From assembly GCA_014529385.2 (NCBI GenBank), contig CM043952.1, positions 52,872,619-52,932,618 on the forward strand: a stretch of DNA of 60,000 bases, read 5' to 3'. A program made the translations under genes and the position numbers. This document shows positions 58,989 to 60,000 of the stretch, in pieces (position 1 is the stretch's first letter; every line of letters begins with the position of its first letter). Source of the DNA: Adiantum capillus-veneris (lineage: Eukaryota; Streptophyta; Polypodiopsida; Polypodiales; Pteridaceae). Below the pieces are notes generated by a model, which ran no database searches, was not told where the DNA came from, and saw nothing but the letters and a program-made list of their open reading frames with translations.

Positions 58989-59037
<49 letters not shown>
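58989..59037. repeat. (AG)n microsatellite
   Basis: About 49 bp of uninterrupted AG repeats abutting a reverse-transcriptase fragment. Confidence 0.95.
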
Positions 59038-59038
<1 letters not shown>

Positions 59039-59040
<2 letters not shown>

Positions 59041-59466
59041 CATGGTGTTCAAACCTACTCCTGTAGACACAAAAGTCGTCCATAAAATCTTTTACACAAC
59101 TACCAATGAATGGTGCCAATACCCAATTTGCTCTCTCTTGATAGAAGGATGGTCCATTTGTTAACCCAAATGGAAATACTGTGTAGCAATAACAACCCCA
59201 TGGCGTAATGAAAGTTTTCTTTGTTTGGTCTTTAAGAGAAATCTTCAATTCAAAATAGCCTGAAAAACCATCACACACACTGTACCTCTCATAACCTTCC
59301 ACTGAATCCAAGATCTGGTCAATGAATGGAAGAGGATATGGGTCTTTCTTAGTGGCTGCATTTAAGGGTTTAAAATCTACACAAATCCTCCACTTTCCAT
59401 CCTTCTTTGGGTTGACTACTACTGGACACACCCATTTTGTGGTCTCCACTGGGACTATGAACCTTG
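59039..59466 (-). pseudogene. Isolated reverse-transcriptase core fragment
   Basis: The minus strand encodes RFIVPVETTKWVCPVVVNPK, RICVDFKPLN, YPLPFIDQILD, CDGFSGYFELK, FPFGLTNGPSF and FMDDFCVY without a stop. It corresponds to 40043 to about 40462 of the plus-strand element at 36-44 kb and lacks that copy's frameshift. It is cut off sharply by the (AG)n tract on one side and by an inverted-repeat element on the other. No other retroelement domain adjoins it. Confidence 0.85.
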
Positions 59467-59467
59467 C

Positions 59468-59783
59468 TGTTTGAGGACAAACCCAACGGATGTCCACCTG
59501 GCCAAACATGTAGCCGGATAGTATTGACATTAAGTTAGTGCCAAAATACTATGCTGTAGACGTCCGTCGCGGCCTAGGGCATTCTAAATGGCCAATGGCC
59601 GGCTCACACGGACCTTTACAATTATCATGACATCATTACAACTCAGGGAATTGACGTGTTACTCTAGAATTAGGATTTACAAAGAGTACTACTACACTAG
59701 CTCGGAAAAACTAATAGAGTACAAATGTGGTGTCCAGCTACATGTTCGGCGAGGTGGACGCCCATTCGGTTTGTCCTCAAACA
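59468..59783. mobile_element. 316-bp element with about 50-bp inverted ends
   Basis: The left end (59468 to about 59518) starts TGTTTGAGGACAAACC; the right end (about 59733-59783) is its inverted counterpart, ending GGTTTGTCCTCAAACA. The arms match with several mismatches over about 50 bp. The interior shows no coding frame. It could be a foldback or MITE-like element, or an LTR (TG...CA ends; the right flank ttcccccc resembles a polypurine tract on the minus strand). No target duplication is evident. Confidence 0.6.
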
Positions 59784-60000
59784 TTCCCCCCTTCTTAATT
59801 TGTGCCCTCGCTTAATGCGACCTTGTGTAGTCTTGTCATAGGGTTGTCTTCAGCTTTGTCTTCAAGGTTGGTCTTCAGTCAGCTTTGTCTTGAAGGTTGG
59901 TCTTCAACTTGGGAAGTGCTTTGTCGTTGATGACGCTCCCCCCTTCCTAGAGTGATTCATAGCTGTTGTGTTGTTGATTCGTGATTTGAGCTTGATTGTT
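59784..60000. other. Right edge, no gene seen
   Basis: Begins with a C-run (ttccccccttc) like a reverse polypurine tract. It has short repeats of gtcttcaaggttggtcttca (about 59850-59910) and a second gctccccccttc at about 59936-59946. The sequence runs off the window. Confidence 0.4.

Overview
This window looks like repeat-dominated plant nuclear DNA. It has GT-AG introns, Ty3/gypsy LTR retrotransposons, a LINE remnant, a Helitron helicase remnant, long CT/GA microsatellites and tandem arrays, and no bacterial-type operons. The style of the elements and the DUF7869-type protein suggest a fern or other early-diverging land plant. That placement is an inference from remembered family resemblance, not a computed result.

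Layout: (a) 1-6.4 kb holds two different tandem-repeat arrays plus isolated copies, all sharing one 18-bp core, GGTCCACCACTTGTCCAA. (b) 6489-9716 is the only long intact reading frame, a 1075-codon DUF7869-like protein with transposase-like D...D...HTHED motifs, entered through what looks like a splice acceptor. (c) 9.7-14.5 kb is non-coding, with several short tandem duplications and a GT/GA microsatellite. (d) 14.5-24.3 kb is a head-to-tail duplication of a decayed retroelement carrying gag, zinc knuckles and a protease remnant but no recognisable polymerase. (e) 24.5-34.1 kb is a minus-strand Ty3/gypsy element (integrase stub, RNase H, RT, protease, gag with four zinc knuckles, PBS, a candidate 2.8-kb LTR). 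(f) 34.1-36.0 kb has a polypurine tract and an RT scrap. (g) 36.0-44.4 kb is a plus-strand Ty3/gypsy element with two LTR copies, gag-PR-RT-RH-second RNase H-INT, and many stops. The missing start of its 5' LTR reappears at 24.3 kb, so block (e)-(f) seems to be nested in it. (h) 44.4-52.5 kb is mostly non-coding, with a 160-bp LTR bearing a tRNA-iMet primer site, a 1.4-kb dispersed duplication and a tRNA-like relic. (i) 52.6-54.5 kb is a decayed Helitron helicase (minus). (j) 54.6-56.4 kb is a 5'-truncated LINE (plus). (k) 57.1-58.8 kb is a four-exon gene or pseudogene with a triplicated 21-residue heptad repeat. (l) 59.0-59.8 kb is a clean RT fragment beside a 316-bp element with 50-bp inverted ends.

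Almost all coding content comes from selfish elements, and most of it is broken. The likeliest novelty is the intact DUF7869-like gene lying directly beside more than 6 kb of arrays that share a short bipartite motif. This could be a transposon with its binding-site array, or a satellite that grew in the gene's 5' region. The second candidate is the unrecognised four-exon coiled-coil gene.
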